Shown here: one piece after another, positions 1 through 10,014 of the stretch
Layout of the letters: the number at the start of each line of letters is the position of its first letter
Position numbering within the stretch: position 1 is the stretch's first letter
From: Burkholderiales bacterium
GTDB lineage: Bacteria > Pseudomonadota > Gammaproteobacteria > Burkholderiales > Burkholderiaceae
DNA: 10,545 bases
Reading direction: 5' to 3'
Assembly (NCBI GenBank): GCA_947372535.1
Contig: CANBUA010000167.1
Location: 1-10,545 of the forward strand
The notes under the pieces: model-generated
What the model was told of the DNA's origin: nothing
Seen by the model: only the letters and a program-made list of their open reading frames with translations
Databases searched by the model: none
Program-made: the position numbers and the translations under genes

Positions 1-1723
<1,723 letters not shown>

Positions 1724-1732
1724 GGGTGGTGT

Positions 1733-1739
1733 CCTTCCT
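1733..1739 (-). promoter_or_regulatory. Ribosome binding site that sets the lipoprotein start
   Basis: The minus strand reads AGGAAGG, 9 nt before the ATG at 1723. The in-frame ATG at 1744 lies upstream of this site and has no comparable motif, so the shorter protein is preferred. Confidence 0.7.
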
Positions 1740-1766
1740 GGCATTTGATTCTGATGGGGCAGGCCC

Positions 1767-2627
1767 TCAACCCAGCGGGTTCACGCCCGTCCAGGCGCAG
1801 CTCTGCGCATACAGCGCCTCTTGCTGGGCCACATCCTTGGCGGTGGCAGAGACGATCTTCGGGTGCTGGATCGAGAAGTAGCCACCCGTCTCGCCCTTGC
1901 GCTTGTCGTCCAGCGCCAGTTCGGCAGCCAGGGCCCCCGCACGCTCAGGGCCAATCAGGAAGGGCCGGAAGAACAGGGTGTAGAACCACTTGGGCAGATC
2001 GCGGTACAGCGGCGAGTGCACGCCGCCCGGGTGGATGGCCTGCGAGGTGATGCCCCGCGGCAGTTTGCGCGCCAGGGTGTTGGAGAACATCAGGTTGCCC
2101 AGCTTGGATTGCGCATACGCGCTGAGCACCATGTAAGGCTTGCGGCCCTTGGCCGTGTGCAGCTTCATGCGCCCGATGGTGTGGGCGATGGAGGCGGTGT
2201 GCACGATGCGGGCATCGCCCTGGCCATGGCCACCGTCGTTGGCCGCCACCTGCAGCGCGGGCAGCAGCAGGTGCGTCAGCAGGAAGGGGCCCAGGTAGTT
2301 GCCACCGAACTGCAGCTCGAAGCCCTCGGCCGTGTACTGCTGGCGCGTCGGCACGGCGCCGGCGTTGTTGATCAGCGCATCCAGCCGGTCGTGGCGGCTG
2401 TTGAACTCGCGCACGAAGGCGCGGATGGCGTCGAAGGAAGCCAGGTCCAGCTTGTAGATCTCGATGGTGGCGCCGGGCGTGCGGGCCAGGATCTCGTCGC
2501 GGGCGGCTGCGGCCTTGGCCTGATCGCGGCAGGCCAGGCAGACGGTGGCGCCACGGCGGGCCAGCTCGTGGGCGATGGACAGGCCGATGCCGGAGTTGCC
2601 TCCGGTGATGACGACGGTTTTGGGCAT
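1767..2627 (-). CDS. Short-chain dehydrogenase/reductase (retinol-dehydrogenase-like)
   Basis: This is a cytoplasmic NAD(P)-dependent oxidoreductase with a Rossmann fold; the substrate cannot be read from the sequence. The 286-residue protein carries the cofactor motif TGGNSGIG at 8-15, NNAG at 87-90, Asn110 in GGNYLG, catalytic Ser146 in HTAS, and the YxxxK pair Tyr171/Lys175 in YAQSK. HPGGVHSP at 199-206 matches the usual PG motif after the active site. Arg34 in LACRD, after the second strand, suggests a preference for NADP(H). The length and the NYLGPFLLTHLLLP segment fit the retinol-dehydrogenase/WW-domain oxidoreductase group of classical SDRs. The frame stays open upstream to 2840, but the SDR fold begins exactly at MPKTVVITGG, and GGAG precedes that ATG by a few bases, so 2627 is the likely start. 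It is transcribed divergently from the cheR remnant and ends 43 bp before the lipoprotein gene. Confidence 0.93.
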   Translation of the reverse strand: MPKTVVITGGNSGIGLSIAHELARRGATVCLACRDQAKAAAARDEILARTPGATIEIYKLDLASFDAIRAFVREFNSRHDRLDALINNAGAVPTRQQYTAEGFELQFGGNYLGPFLLTHLLLPALQVAANDGGHGQGDARIVHTASIAHTIGRMKLHTAKGRKPYMVLSAYAQSKLGNLMFSNTLARKLPRGITSQAIHPGGVHSPLYRDLPKWFYTLFFRPFLIGPERAGALAAELALDDKRKGETGGYFSIQHPKIVSATAKDVAQQEALYAQSCAWTGVNPLG

Positions 2628-2787
2628 GGGGACTCCGGGTGCCAGGTGCGAGGGGCACAGTATGGATGAGCCCATCGCGCCAAAAGGCAGGTGTGTCGGT
2701 TGAAATGCCCCATGTTGGATGATGGCCGGGCAACCTGTCGGTTTGGCCTCGGCGCTCGGGGCATCAGACACCTGTGGCTGGTTCAGC
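2628..2787. other. Divergent intergenic region between the SDR and the cheR remnant
   Basis: This 160-bp stretch must hold the promoter for the minus-strand dehydrogenase and, if one survives locally, for the plus-strand signalling genes. I see no strong sigma-70 hexamer pair on either strand and no clear inverted repeat. No CheR-like reading continues into it, so the cheR remnant appears to have lost its 5' part here. The transition from GC-rich flank to lower-GC insert falls in or near this interval. Confidence 0.5.
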
Positions 2788-3143
2788 CATGACGATTCAG
2801 TTGTCCTCGCAAAGTCGCTTCGCACCAAGTACGGCCTCAAGGGTGATTTACCTCAAGACGGCTGCTTCATGGTCGATAAGCCCTTCAGGGTCCACCTTCG
2901 ATTTGAGCAGATCAAATCAGATGGCGCGCTGCCGGAGATCGGCCCCTTTGACGCCATCTTCCTGCACACGTTGCGACTTGCTTTTCACCCGAGACGTAAC
3001 GCGATCTTCTGTCCCGACTTCCCCCTCTGCTGCACCCGAATGGCCACCTCGTCGTCAGCCATTCAGAGGGCCTACATGGCGTGACCGATCAATTGAAGAT
3101 GGTCAAACCCTCCAAACACCGTGAACCAGATAGCCCCACATGA
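2788..3143 (+). pseudogene. cheR: Decayed 3' remnant of a cheR-type chemoreceptor methyltransferase gene
   Basis: CheR uses S-adenosylmethionine to methylate glutamates of chemoreceptors, opposing CheB. Only the last 115-120 codons are recognisable. In the first frame (through about 2985), KYGLKG, VHLRFEQI and LPEIGPFDAIFL match the C-terminal half of the CheR methyltransferase fold. The usual RNVMIYF segment has become HTLRLAF. At the T run 2982-2985 the homology moves to another frame (one base missing) and continues as SPET, a TAA stop at 2997-2999, then RDLLSRL, LLHPNGHLVVSHSEGLHGVTD and MVKPSKHREP. This ends at TGA 3141-3143, which overlaps the cheB ATG (ATGA). SHSE with a following GVT is a typical CheR ending. 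The N-terminal helical domain and SAM-binding glycine motif are absent. A 5' truncation, a frameshift, a stop and substitutions together argue for true decay, not a single sequencing error. Confidence 0.8.
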
Positions 3144-4216
3144 ACAAAGCCATTCGCGTATTGATCGTGGACGACTCGGCCGTGGTCCGCCAAGTTCTGA
3201 CCGAAATTCTTTCTGCAGACCGGGCCATCCAGGTCATCGGCGCGGCGTCCGACCCCATCTTTGCCATGGCGAAAATGGAGACTGAATGGCCCGATGTGAT
3301 CGTGCTGGATGTGGAGATGCCGCGCATGGACGGCTTGACCTTCCTGCGCAAACTGATGGCTGAGCGGCCTACGCCCGTGGTGATCTGCTCCACCCAGACA
3401 ACGCAGGGTACCGAGACGACGATGCAGGCGATGTCAGCAGGCGCTGTGAGCATCGTGGCCAAGCCCAAGGCTGATTTCAAGAATGCACTGCGCGACAGTT
3501 CTGACGACTTGCTGTCTGCGGTCAAGGCAGCAGCTCAAGCCAGGGTCCGTCGTTCGGTACCCGTGGCCAGAGCCGTGGCTGTGCCCACCACGCTGACGGC
3601 CGAGGCTGTATTGCCTGGCGCATCAGCGGGGCAATGTGCCATGCACGAGACCACCGACCGCGTGGTGGCCTTGGGCACTTCCACCGGCGGCACGCAGGCC
3701 TTGGAAGCGGTGTTGTGTGCCCTGCCCGTGGACAGCCCCGGGCTCGTGATCGTTCAACACATGCCTGAGCAATTCACGGCCGCGTTTGCCCAAAGGCTCA
3801 ACAAGGTCTGCGACATCCAAGTGCGCGAGGCCGCGCATGGGGACCGTGTGCACCCAGGCCTGGCGCTGATTGCGCCAGGTGGTCGACACCTCGTGCTTGA
3901 ACGCAGTGGTGCGCACTATCGCGTGGCCGTGGTCGATGGCCCGCCCATTCGCCGACACCGGCCATCCGTGGACGTGCTGTTCAAGTCGATGGCTCGAGTT
4001 GCCGGCCGCAATGCGTTGGGCGTGATCATGACGGGCATGGGCGACGATGGCGCACGAGGTCTCAAAGAGATGCGCGACGCCGGGGCCCGCACGCTCGGCC
4101 AGGACGAAGACAGCTGTGTGGTCTATGGCATGCCCAAGGAAGCACTCAAGCTGGGCGGTGTGGAGCGTGAGTTGCCGCTCGAGGCCATTCCCTCGGCGAT
4201 CGTCAACAGCCGTTGA
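3140..4216 (+). CDS. cheB: CheB-type protein-glutamate methylesterase with receiver domain
   Basis: CheB removes methyl groups from chemoreceptor glutamates and can deamidate glutamines; phosphorylation of its receiver activates it. The 358-residue protein is full length. The receiver occupies about 4-120, with Asp11/Asp12, phospho-acceptor Asp57 in VIVLDVEMP, Ser84/Thr85 and Lys108 in AKPK. After a linker (about 121-170), the methylesterase domain has catalytic Ser181 in GTSTGG (canonical GASTGG), His207 in VQHMP and Asp303 in MTGMGDDGA. All expected catalytic residues are present, so it should be active. The ATG overlaps the stop of the cheR remnant (ATGA), indicating former translational coupling, and no independent ribosome binding site is visible. 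It lies 33 bp before the hybrid kinase gene. With no CheA or receptor in view, the phosphodonor and substrate are unknown; the neighbouring kinase is a candidate donor. An alternative is a dedicated role like WspF rather than flagellar chemotaxis. Confidence 0.95.
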   Translation: MNKAIRVLIVDDSAVVRQVLTEILSADRAIQVIGAASDPIFAMAKMETEWPDVIVLDVEMPRMDGLTFLRKLMAERPTPVVICSTQTTQGTETTMQAMSAGAVSIVAKPKADFKNALRDSSDDLLSAVKAAAQARVRRSVPVARAVAVPTTLTAEAVLPGASAGQCAMHETTDRVVALGTSTGGTQALEAVLCALPVDSPGLVIVQHMPEQFTAAFAQRLNKVCDIQVREAAHGDRVHPGLALIAPGGRHLVLERSGAHYRVAVVDGPPIRRHRPSVDVLFKSMARVAGRNALGVIMTGMGDDGARGLKEMRDAGARTLGQDEDSCVVYGMPKEALKLGGVERELPLEAIPSAIVNSR

Positions 4217-4249
4217 CGACAGGTGCGCCATTCAATCGGGCGGTGATTC

Positions 4250-7200
4250 ATGAAGTTCCCTTCCATGCTGGGCAGGCTTGTCCACTCGGCTCAGCCCTAC
4301 CCCGATGACGAGGCTTTGGCTGGGCGGCTGCGAGCGGAACAGCTCAAAAAACTTGCACATTTGGCCATCTTTGCCGTGCCAGCCCAAATGATTTGCGCAT
4401 TGGGTCTGGCATGGATGCTTCATGAACTGCACCCGGTTTACTGTGCAACGTGGGTGGCGCTGTTGTCTGTGGTTTGCGCATTGGCGATGTTTCGCATGCG
4501 ACGCAACCGGAAATTGGAAACGGCCACGGGGCTCAACGTCACTGTCAGCACAGCCATCATCTGGGCGGCGGCTTGCCTTTGGGGTAGCTTGCCCATCGTG
4601 ATGCTTCCGCGCGTTTTGACGGCCGACGACATCCCCGTCATTCTGGCCATGACCGGCATCGCTTCGGGTGGTGGCATCATCTTTCAAAGCATTCCAGTTG
4701 CTGCTGCCGGGTGGGTGGTGATTGTCAGCGCCTGCACGGTTGCAGGTATGGCGTTGGATGGGTTTGCTCACCTCCTGGGCATTGCAGGCAGCGCTGCGAT
4801 TTTGGCCGTCGTCCTCTTGCGCAACATCTGGACGACCTCGGCACAATTCTTTGCCAGCGAGTTGCTGACTCACCAGGCCAACGAGCTTTCGACGACGCTG
4901 GCACAGCACGCCCTCGTCATCGAAAACACCTCCAACGCCGTTTTGCTGCTCGACGAGGACCGGCGCATCACCTGGGGCAATCAGGGCTTTGCCCAGCAAT
5001 CGGGTTACAGCTTGCAGAATTGCCTGGGATGCTCGCCAGCAGATTGGCTGGCGCCAGAAGAATGGCGATCAACCAATCGTCTGCTCAAGAACTCCTTGAA
5101 GGGATCAGCCCACGCGCAAACGAAACTGCGCTACCGACACAAGGATGGCCAATGGATATGGGTGAACCTCGACGTGAAGTGCCTCTCGGCCCCTGACGGC
5201 GGGAAAGAACGCTATGTGCTCATCGCCACAGACATCACCGACCTGCAGCAGACATCGCAGGTTCTGAAAGCCGAACAGATCAGGCAACGGCACATCATCG
5301 ATGGGACCCACTGCGGCACGTGGGAGGTCGATTTTGACGGTGGCGTCTGCAAGATCGGCGGGCATTGGCTCGACATCGTTGGCGTCGACACCACTGTGCC
5401 GCTTGTCATCGACAGCGCATTCCTGATGGGCCGCATTCACCCTGATGATCAAGCGGGCCACCGACAGGCTCTAAAGCGCTACATCAAAGGGCTGGCGCCT
5501 CAGTATGTCCATGAGCACAGACTACGAAACGAAGCCGGCGGATGGTGCTGGGTCAGCGCAAGAGGCAAGGCCTCAGCATATGCACCAAACGGCCAGATCA
5601 CACAGCTTTCCGGCATTTCGATGGACATCAGCAAGAGCAAGGCCACAGAGCTTGCGCTGATTGAAGCCATGCGACTGGCCAAACAAGCCAACCATGCCAA
5701 ATCCCTGTTCCTGGCCACCATGAGCCATGAAATCCGTACCCCGATGAACGGCGTCATCGGTACCGCTGAATGGCTCAAGGTCACCCGCCTGGACGAAGTG
5801 CAGCGCGATGGCATCCAGACGATTGTGGACTCCGGGCACTCTTTGCTGACCATCATTGATGACATCCTTGATTTCACCAAGATCGACGCAGGGCACATGA
5901 AGCTGGAAGAATCGGTGTGTTCTCTGCAGGACTTGGCGGAGAGTGTGGTCGATGCCATCTACCCCGTCGCGATCGGTAAGAACGTGGATGTGCATGTGTT
6001 CATTGACCCGAGGCTTCCCCCCCAGGTCATGGGCGATGCAAACCGCTTGAGGCAGGTCATGTTCAACCTGGTAGGCAATGCCGTCAAGTTCGGAAGCGGC
6101 ACTGATCATCGCCATGGGCAGGTGGACGTGCACATCCTGGCTTCTGACGATGACCCAACGACCTGGCAGATGCAGATCTCTGACGACGGCATCGGCATGA
6201 CACAAGAAACCTTGTGCAAGTTGTTCAGACCGTTCTCACAAGCAGAAGCTTCGACGACCCGCCGATTTGGCGGCACGGGCCTGGGGCTGGCCATCTGCCA
6301 CAGACTGGTTGAGCTGATGGGCGGCGGCATCGTTGTCCATAGCATGCCGGGCCACGGCTCTACCTTCATCGCCACATTGCCCTTGCTTGCTCCAAGCGAT
6401 CCCGTTCAAAGCCCACAAGGGGCGGAAGATCTGCAGGGCGTTCATTGCGTCCTGATGACCGGCACGAACTACCGTTGTGACAGCTTGTCGGCATACCTGG
6501 AGCACGCCGGCGCCACGATCAATTTGTGCAGCACAAGGGAAGAAGCGCTTGGAGTCACCGCCGACATGGACTTGGCGGTGCTGATTCAAGACACACCGAC
6601 TGAGGTGTGCAGCGAAGCTGAGCTACAGGACCGCAGGCGGCACCTTGGGGGTGACCATGTCAGGCACTTGTGGATTGGACGCCACCAGCACGGCCCGGTT
6701 CGACTCGTTTCCGATCGGATCGGGCAACTGGGCAGAGCACATGTGCGAGACATCCTGAGAGCGGTGTCCGTGTTGGCTGGGCGTCAATCGCCAGAATTGG
6801 TGCGCGCCGATGCCAGCGATTTCGATGAGTTTTGTGGCGCCTTGCGCAACGAGCAACGCCAGGCTCAGGCCAGGTCGCACTTGATCCTGGTGGCGGAAGA
6901 CGACCCGACCAATCAGAAGGTCGTCAAGCGTCAGTTGCAGACCCTGGGCTTTGCATGTGAAGTGGCCAGTGATGGCCTGGCCGCACTCGCGCTTTGGCGC
7001 ACGGGGCGCTTTGACATCCTGCTGTCAGATCTGCACATGCCTGAACTGGACGGCTACGAACTGGCACGTCAAATTCGCAAAGAAGAACATGACTGTGACA
7101 GCGTTCGAACACCTATCCTGGCGCTCACCGCCAACGCGTTGGCCGGTGAGGAGGTTCACGCCCGCGCATGCGGCATAGACGACTACCTCACCAAGCCCAT

Positions 7201-7648
7201 CTCACTCAAAGCGCTGCATCGGGCATTGACGCATTGGCTACCTGACGTGGGGCGCATCACGCCCGAACCGGACGCCAGCACAAAGCCGCATGGACGCGCG
7301 CACCAGAGCGGCCACATCGACCTGTCCACGCTGCAACAGTTGGTCGGCAATGACAAGGACGTCATTCAAGAGCTGCTCAGTGAATTTGCCTCGTCCTCAC
7401 ACCAGATCGGGGTTTCACTGATCGAGGCCGCTGCATCCTCCGCGCCAGAGCGGATCCGACAACTCGCGCACCAACTGAAGTCGGCAGCGCGCGCCATAGG
7501 CGCCCTCCATCTTGGGGATTTGTGCGAAGCCTGTGAGGCCTGCGTGACCTCACCTCATTTCAGTCTCGCACCTTTGCAAGCGCTGCAGCACGAACTCCAC
7601 TTGGTTCAGCGTCAACTCGATACCTTGATCAAGGAACCTCTCCAATGA
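4250..7648 (+). CDS. Membrane hybrid sensor histidine kinase (6TM-PAS-PAS-HisKA-HATPase-REC-Hpt)
   Basis: This 1132-residue sensor kinase runs an internal phosphorelay. Residues 1-35 are cytoplasmic; about six membrane segments follow (near 36-58, 63-82, 96-118, 128-145, 148-169, 172-191). Two PAS domains lie at about 213-332 and 340-463, the second with the HPDD and [15 protein letters not shown] features of the PAS_3 type. HisKA has His493 in [11 protein letters not shown]. The ATPase domain has the N box (Asn606, Asn610), DDGIG at 645-649, LFRPFSQ at 658-664 and GGTGLGLA at 674-681. Residues 728-845 resemble a receiver that has lost its acidic residues. A true receiver follows (about 876-995; Glu883/Asp884/Asp885, Asp927, Thr960, Lys982), then an Hpt domain (about 1022-1118) with His1074 in [13 protein letters not shown]. 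Order His, Asp, His fits transfer to an external receiver, most simply the next gene product, whose start overlaps this stop (ATGA). The signal sensed is unknown. Start ATG 4250 has only a weak GGGCGG-like site. Confidence 0.95.
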   Translation: MKFPSMLGRLVHSAQPYPDDEALAGRLRAEQLKKLAHLAIFAVPAQMICALGLAWMLHELHPVYCATWVALLSVVCALAMFRMRRNRKLETATGLNVTVSTAIIWAAACLWGSLPIVMLPRVLTADDIPVILAMTGIASGGGIIFQSIPVAAAGWVVIVSACTVAGMALDGFAHLLGIAGSAAILAVVLLRNIWTTSAQFFASELLTHQANELSTTLAQHALVIENTSNAVLLLDEDRRITWGNQGFAQQSGYSLQNCLGCSPADWLAPEEWRSTNRLLKNSLKGSAHAQTKLRYRHKDGQWIWVNLDVKCLSAPDGGKERYVLIATDITDLQQTSQVLKAEQIRQRHIIDGTHCGTWEVDFDGGVCKIGGHWLDIVGVDTTVPLVIDSAFLMGRIHPDDQAGHRQALKRYIKGLAPQYVHEHRLRNEAGGWCWVSARGKASAYAPNGQITQLSGISMDISKSKATELALIEAMRLAKQANHAKSLFLATMSHEIRTPMNGVIGTAEWLKVTRLDEVQRDGIQTIVDSGHSLLTIIDDILDFTKIDAGHMKLEESVCSLQDLAESVVDAIYPVAIGKNVDVHVFIDPRLPPQVMGDANRLRQVMFNLVGNAVKFGSGTDHRHGQVDVHILASDDDPTTWQMQISDDGIGMTQETLCKLFRPFSQAEASTTRRFGGTGLGLAICHRLVELMGGGIVVHSMPGHGSTFIATLPLLAPSDPVQSPQGAEDLQGVHCVLMTGTNYRCDSLSAYLEHAGATINLCSTREEALGVTADMDLAVLIQDTPTEVCSEAELQDRRRHLGGDHVRHLWIGRHQHGPVRLVSDRIGQLGRAHVRDILRAVSVLAGRQSPELVRADASDFDEFCGALRNEQRQAQARSHLILVAEDDPTNQKVVKRQLQTLGFACEVASDGLAALALWRTGRFDILLSDLHMPELDGYELARQIRKEEHDCDSVRTPILALTANALAGEEVHARACGIDDYLTKPISLKALHRALTHWLPDVGRITPEPDASTKPHGRAHQSGHIDLSTLQQLVGNDKDVIQELLSEFASSSHQIGVSLIEAAASSAPERIRQLAHQLKSAARAIGALHLGDLCEACEACVTSPHFSLAPLQALQHELHLVQRQLDTLIKEPLQ
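7631..7635 (+). promoter_or_regulatory. Ribosome binding site for the REC-EAL gene
   Basis: AAGGA lies inside the last codons of the kinase gene, 9 nt before the ATG at 7645. With the ATGA stop/start overlap, it supports coupled translation of kinase and REC-EAL protein. Confidence 0.65.
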
Positions 7649-8895
7649 TTGCCGAATCCGCTTACCCCTTGGCCATGGTGATAGATGACGAAGCCTTCAT
7701 GCGCAAGCTCATCGCCACTCAACTGCGTGCGCTGGGCTGCCACAGCGTCTTGTGCCATGAGTCGGGTGAGGATGCGCTTGCCACGCTGGCCCAGCAAGTT
7801 GACCACGTCGCGTTGATTTTGTGTGATCTGCAAATGCCGGGCCTTGACGGCATCGAGGTGTTGCGGCGGCTTGGCCTCATGGGCTACCGAGGGGCAGTCA
7901 TTCTTGTCAGTGGCGAAGACAGCCTCACGTTGACCATGGCCCAAAAGCTGGCCAGCGCCCACGGGCTGAACGTACTGGGCGCGCTGCGCAAGCCTGTGCA
8001 GGCTGACGTGCTGAAAAAAATGTTGTTTGCCACGACCCCGAAGGCTTCGGCATGCACACCACCCACGGCGTTGCCGCAGTTCAGCTCGGCAGAATTGGCC
8101 AAAGCCATTCAGGGTGGGCAGTTGGTCAACCACTACCAACCGAAGGTGTCTACCCGGTCCGGCCGCGTGGTGGGACTGGAAACTCTGGTTCGCTGGCAAC
8201 ACCCTGAATTTGGCCTGGTCTACCCGGAGGCCTTCATACCACTTGCTGAAGAGTGCGGCCTCATTGATGCCCTCACACATGCGGTGCTCACAGGTAGCGG
8301 CGGCGCCCTTGAGAACCTCAAGCGATGGACTGACAGCGGCTTGGATTTGCATGTGGCCGTGAATGTGTCCATGCAAAGCTTGCATGACCTGGACTTCCCG
8401 AATGTCATTTCTCGATTGGCGCGCGAAGCTGGCGTGACCTTGGGCAGATTGGTGCTGGAGTTCACCGAAGGCAGCCTGAACTCAGACATGCGCTCCGTCA
8501 TCGATGTGCTGACGAGGCTGAGACTCAAGCGCGTGATGCTGTCCATTGACGACTTCGGAACGGGCCATTCAACTTTGGCTGAATTGCATGAATTGCCCTT
8601 CGACGAGCTGAAGATCGACCGTCGTTTTGTGCGCCTGGCGCACAGCGACCCTGCATTGGACGGGATCCTGGAGGCCAGCATCAACATTGCCAGCGACCTG
8701 GGCATGGAAACCGCGGGTGAGGGTGTCGAAACCGTTGAGGACTGGCTTCACCTTCAGCGAAAGGGCTGCGATATCGCACAGGGTTACTGGATTGCCAGAC
8801 CGATGGAGGCATCCCGGGTGACATCGTGGATTGCCAACTGGAACAGCGAATTGCACGCGCTGCCCGGCCTCATCAATCAAGTCTCATTGCCCTGA
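7645..8895 (+). CDS. Response regulator with EAL domain (cyclic-di-GMP phosphodiesterase)
   Basis: The 416-residue protein should hydrolyse cyclic-di-GMP to pGpG under control of a phosphorylated receiver. The receiver (about 8-125) has Asp14/Asp15, phospho-acceptor Asp61 in LILCDLQMPGLDG, Ser89 and Lys116 in LRKP. The EAL domain (about 150-398) keeps the residues needed for metal binding and catalysis: Glu179 in ETLVRW (EAL reads ETL), Asn240 in VNVS, Glu272 in LEFTEG, Asp302/Asp303 in DDFGTG, Lys323 in LKID, Glu359 in GEGVE, and Gln379 in QGY. Activity is therefore predicted. There is no DNA-binding or GGDEF domain. Architecture matches RocR of Pseudomonas aeruginosa, which also works with hybrid kinases. 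The start overlaps the kinase stop and is preceded by AAGGA, so the kinase Hpt domain is the expected phosphodonor (inference). The gene converges on the hydrolase with 22 bp between stops and no clear terminator. Confidence 0.94.
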   Translation: MIAESAYPLAMVIDDEAFMRKLIATQLRALGCHSVLCHESGEDALATLAQQVDHVALILCDLQMPGLDGIEVLRRLGLMGYRGAVILVSGEDSLTLTMAQKLASAHGLNVLGALRKPVQADVLKKMLFATTPKASACTPPTALPQFSSAELAKAIQGGQLVNHYQPKVSTRSGRVVGLETLVRWQHPEFGLVYPEAFIPLAEECGLIDALTHAVLTGSGGALENLKRWTDSGLDLHVAVNVSMQSLHDLDFPNVISRLAREAGVTLGRLVLEFTEGSLNSDMRSVIDVLTRLRLKRVMLSIDDFGTGHSTLAELHELPFDELKIDRRFVRLAHSDPALDGILEASINIASDLGMETAGEGVETVEDWLHLQRKGCDIAQGYWIARPMEASRVTSWIANWNSELHALPGLINQVSLP

Positions 8896-8917
8896 ACATC
8901 CAGCCGTGCATGCCCAC

Positions 8918-9964
8918 TCAGCCTTTTCCGGATGGCAACTGGTTTGGCTCACCGGTATTGGTTGAGATATTGGCAATGTGCGCCAGCACATGCGCCGCAA
9001 ACAGCTCCGGCTGGCTGGCGATCACCCAGTGCCCGCCGTCGATCTGCTTGCGCGTCAGCTGCGGCACCCAGCGGGCCAGATCGTCATTGAGCATGGGGCT
9101 CACGTAACGGTCGCGCAGCGGCTCCAGCACCTGCACCGGGGCATGGGCCACGCGCTGTCGCGGGTTCAGCAGGCGGGGCAGGATGTTGGCGCGGTACAGC
9201 TTCATGCCGTGCACGCCATCGGATGCCTGGCTGGGGCAGGCCTCTACCCGGGCGCCTTCGGCGAAGCGCATCCATTGCGGCCACAGCGGGCCCAGCAGGA
9301 TGCGCCACAGCAGGGCGGGCAGCAGCGGCAGGTGGAACACGCCCACATACCAGGACTTGGCGGCCTGCTTGAGCAGCTGGCCGGTGTGTCGGAGGCTGGG
9401 CTCGGCCAGGCGGCGGCGGATCCAGTGGCCGATGTGGTCCAGGCAGGGGCCGGAGCAGGAGGTGTAGCTGGCGATGCGGCCGGCCAGGCGCGGCTCGGTG
9501 ACGAACTCCCAGCCTTGCAGCGAGCCCCAGTCGTGTGCCACCAGGTGCACCGGCGCATCGGGGCTGACGGCCTGGATCACGGCTTCGAAATCGGCGGTGA
9601 GGCGTTCCAGCTTGTAGTCGGCCAGGCGCTTGGGGATTTGCGAATCGCCGGCACCGCGCACGTCATACGCCACCACATGGAAGCGGCGGGCCAGCAGCGG
9701 CGCCACCTTGTCCCAGGTGCGGCTGGTGTCGGGGTAGCCGTGGACCAGCACCAGCACCGGCAGGCGCGGGTCGCCCCAAGTGCGCAGGGCGATGGGGCGG
9801 CCAGGGCCATCGGGGCCGTCGATCAGGCGCTGGCGTTCGGGGGCCGGGGCGCTGGGGCCGTCGGCGGTGAAAGGCAGCGCGGTGGACCACAGCGGCGCCT
9901 GGCGACCGTGGCCGGGGCCGTTGCTCAAGGGGTGGCTGTTGTGGGGGACTGCAGTTGGGGCCAT
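8918..9964 (-). CDS. Alpha/beta hydrolase of the epoxide hydrolase type
   Basis: This probably cytoplasmic hydrolase has 348 residues. The oxyanion motif HGYP is at 75-78, the nucleophile is Asp145 in AHDWGS, the acid of the triad is probably Asp285 in LRDRYV, and the base is His312 in GGHW. An Asp nucleophile followed by Trp-Gly is typical of epoxide hydrolases and haloalkane dehalogenases; HGYP favours epoxide hydrolase. The sequence around HGYPDTSRTWDKVAPLLA and the GWEFVTEP cap region recalls the hydrolase half of the mycobacterial EphD type, but no dehydrogenase domain is fused here. Residues 1-50 are low complexity and lie before the fold. The frame is open back to 10258, but that would overlap the regulator gene, and the only reasonable ATG is 9964, without a clear ribosome binding site. 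A shorter start at a non-ATG codon is possible. The substrate is unknown. Confidence 0.9.
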   Translation of the reverse strand: MAPTAVPHNSHPLSNGPGHGRQAPLWSTALPFTADGPSAPAPERQRLIDGPDGPGRPIALRTWGDPRLPVLVLVHGYPDTSRTWDKVAPLLARRFHVVAYDVRGAGDSQIPKRLADYKLERLTADFEAVIQAVSPDAPVHLVAHDWGSLQGWEFVTEPRLAGRIASYTSCSGPCLDHIGHWIRRRLAEPSLRHTGQLLKQAAKSWYVGVFHLPLLPALLWRILLGPLWPQWMRFAEGARVEACPSQASDGVHGMKLYRANILPRLLNPRQRVAHAPVQVLEPLRDRYVSPMLNDDLARWVPQLTRKQIDGGHWVIASQPELFAAHVLAHIANISTNTGEPNQLPSGKG

Positions 9965-10000
9965 GGCTGTCAGTGTGGCCGGACCGGTCTGCCGAACATG

Positions 10001-10014
10001 GTCGCCCTGGCGAC
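10001..10014. promoter_or_regulatory. Perfect palindrome between regulator and hydrolase genes (candidate operator)
   Basis: GTCGCC-CT-GGCGAC is a perfect 6+6 inverted repeat with a 2-bp centre, 36 bp before the hydrolase ATG. A smaller palindrome, GACCGGTC, lies at 9982-9989. Position and symmetry suit a repressor site for the adjacent WYL regulator, but no consensus is recognised and a 14-bp palindrome can arise by chance in GC-rich DNA. Confidence 0.3.

Noticed and set aside
1821..2669. Plus-strand open frame opposite the SDR
   Set aside because: Shadow of the SDR coding frame; no domain, biased composition.
2719..3084. Treating this as an intact 121-residue protein
   Set aside because: Its C-terminal half matches CheR only until the T run near 2985; the CheR match then continues in another frame, so this is a pseudogene fragment.
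4232..4999. Minus-strand open frame opposite the kinase N-terminus
   Set aside because: Antisense to transmembrane and PAS coding sequence; no motif or ribosome binding site supports it.
7612..8385. Minus-strand open frame opposite the REC-EAL gene
   Set aside because: Antisense to a well-supported receiver and EAL domain; no own domain.
8896..8917. Bidirectional terminator between the converging REC-EAL and hydrolase genes
   Set aside because: The gap is only 22 bp and shows no inverted repeat with a T run.
1767..9964. Split EphD-type enzyme (SDR plus epoxide hydrolase as separate halves)
   Set aside because: The SDR is a retinol-dehydrogenase-like type far from the hydrolase and separated by the signalling block; nothing links them.
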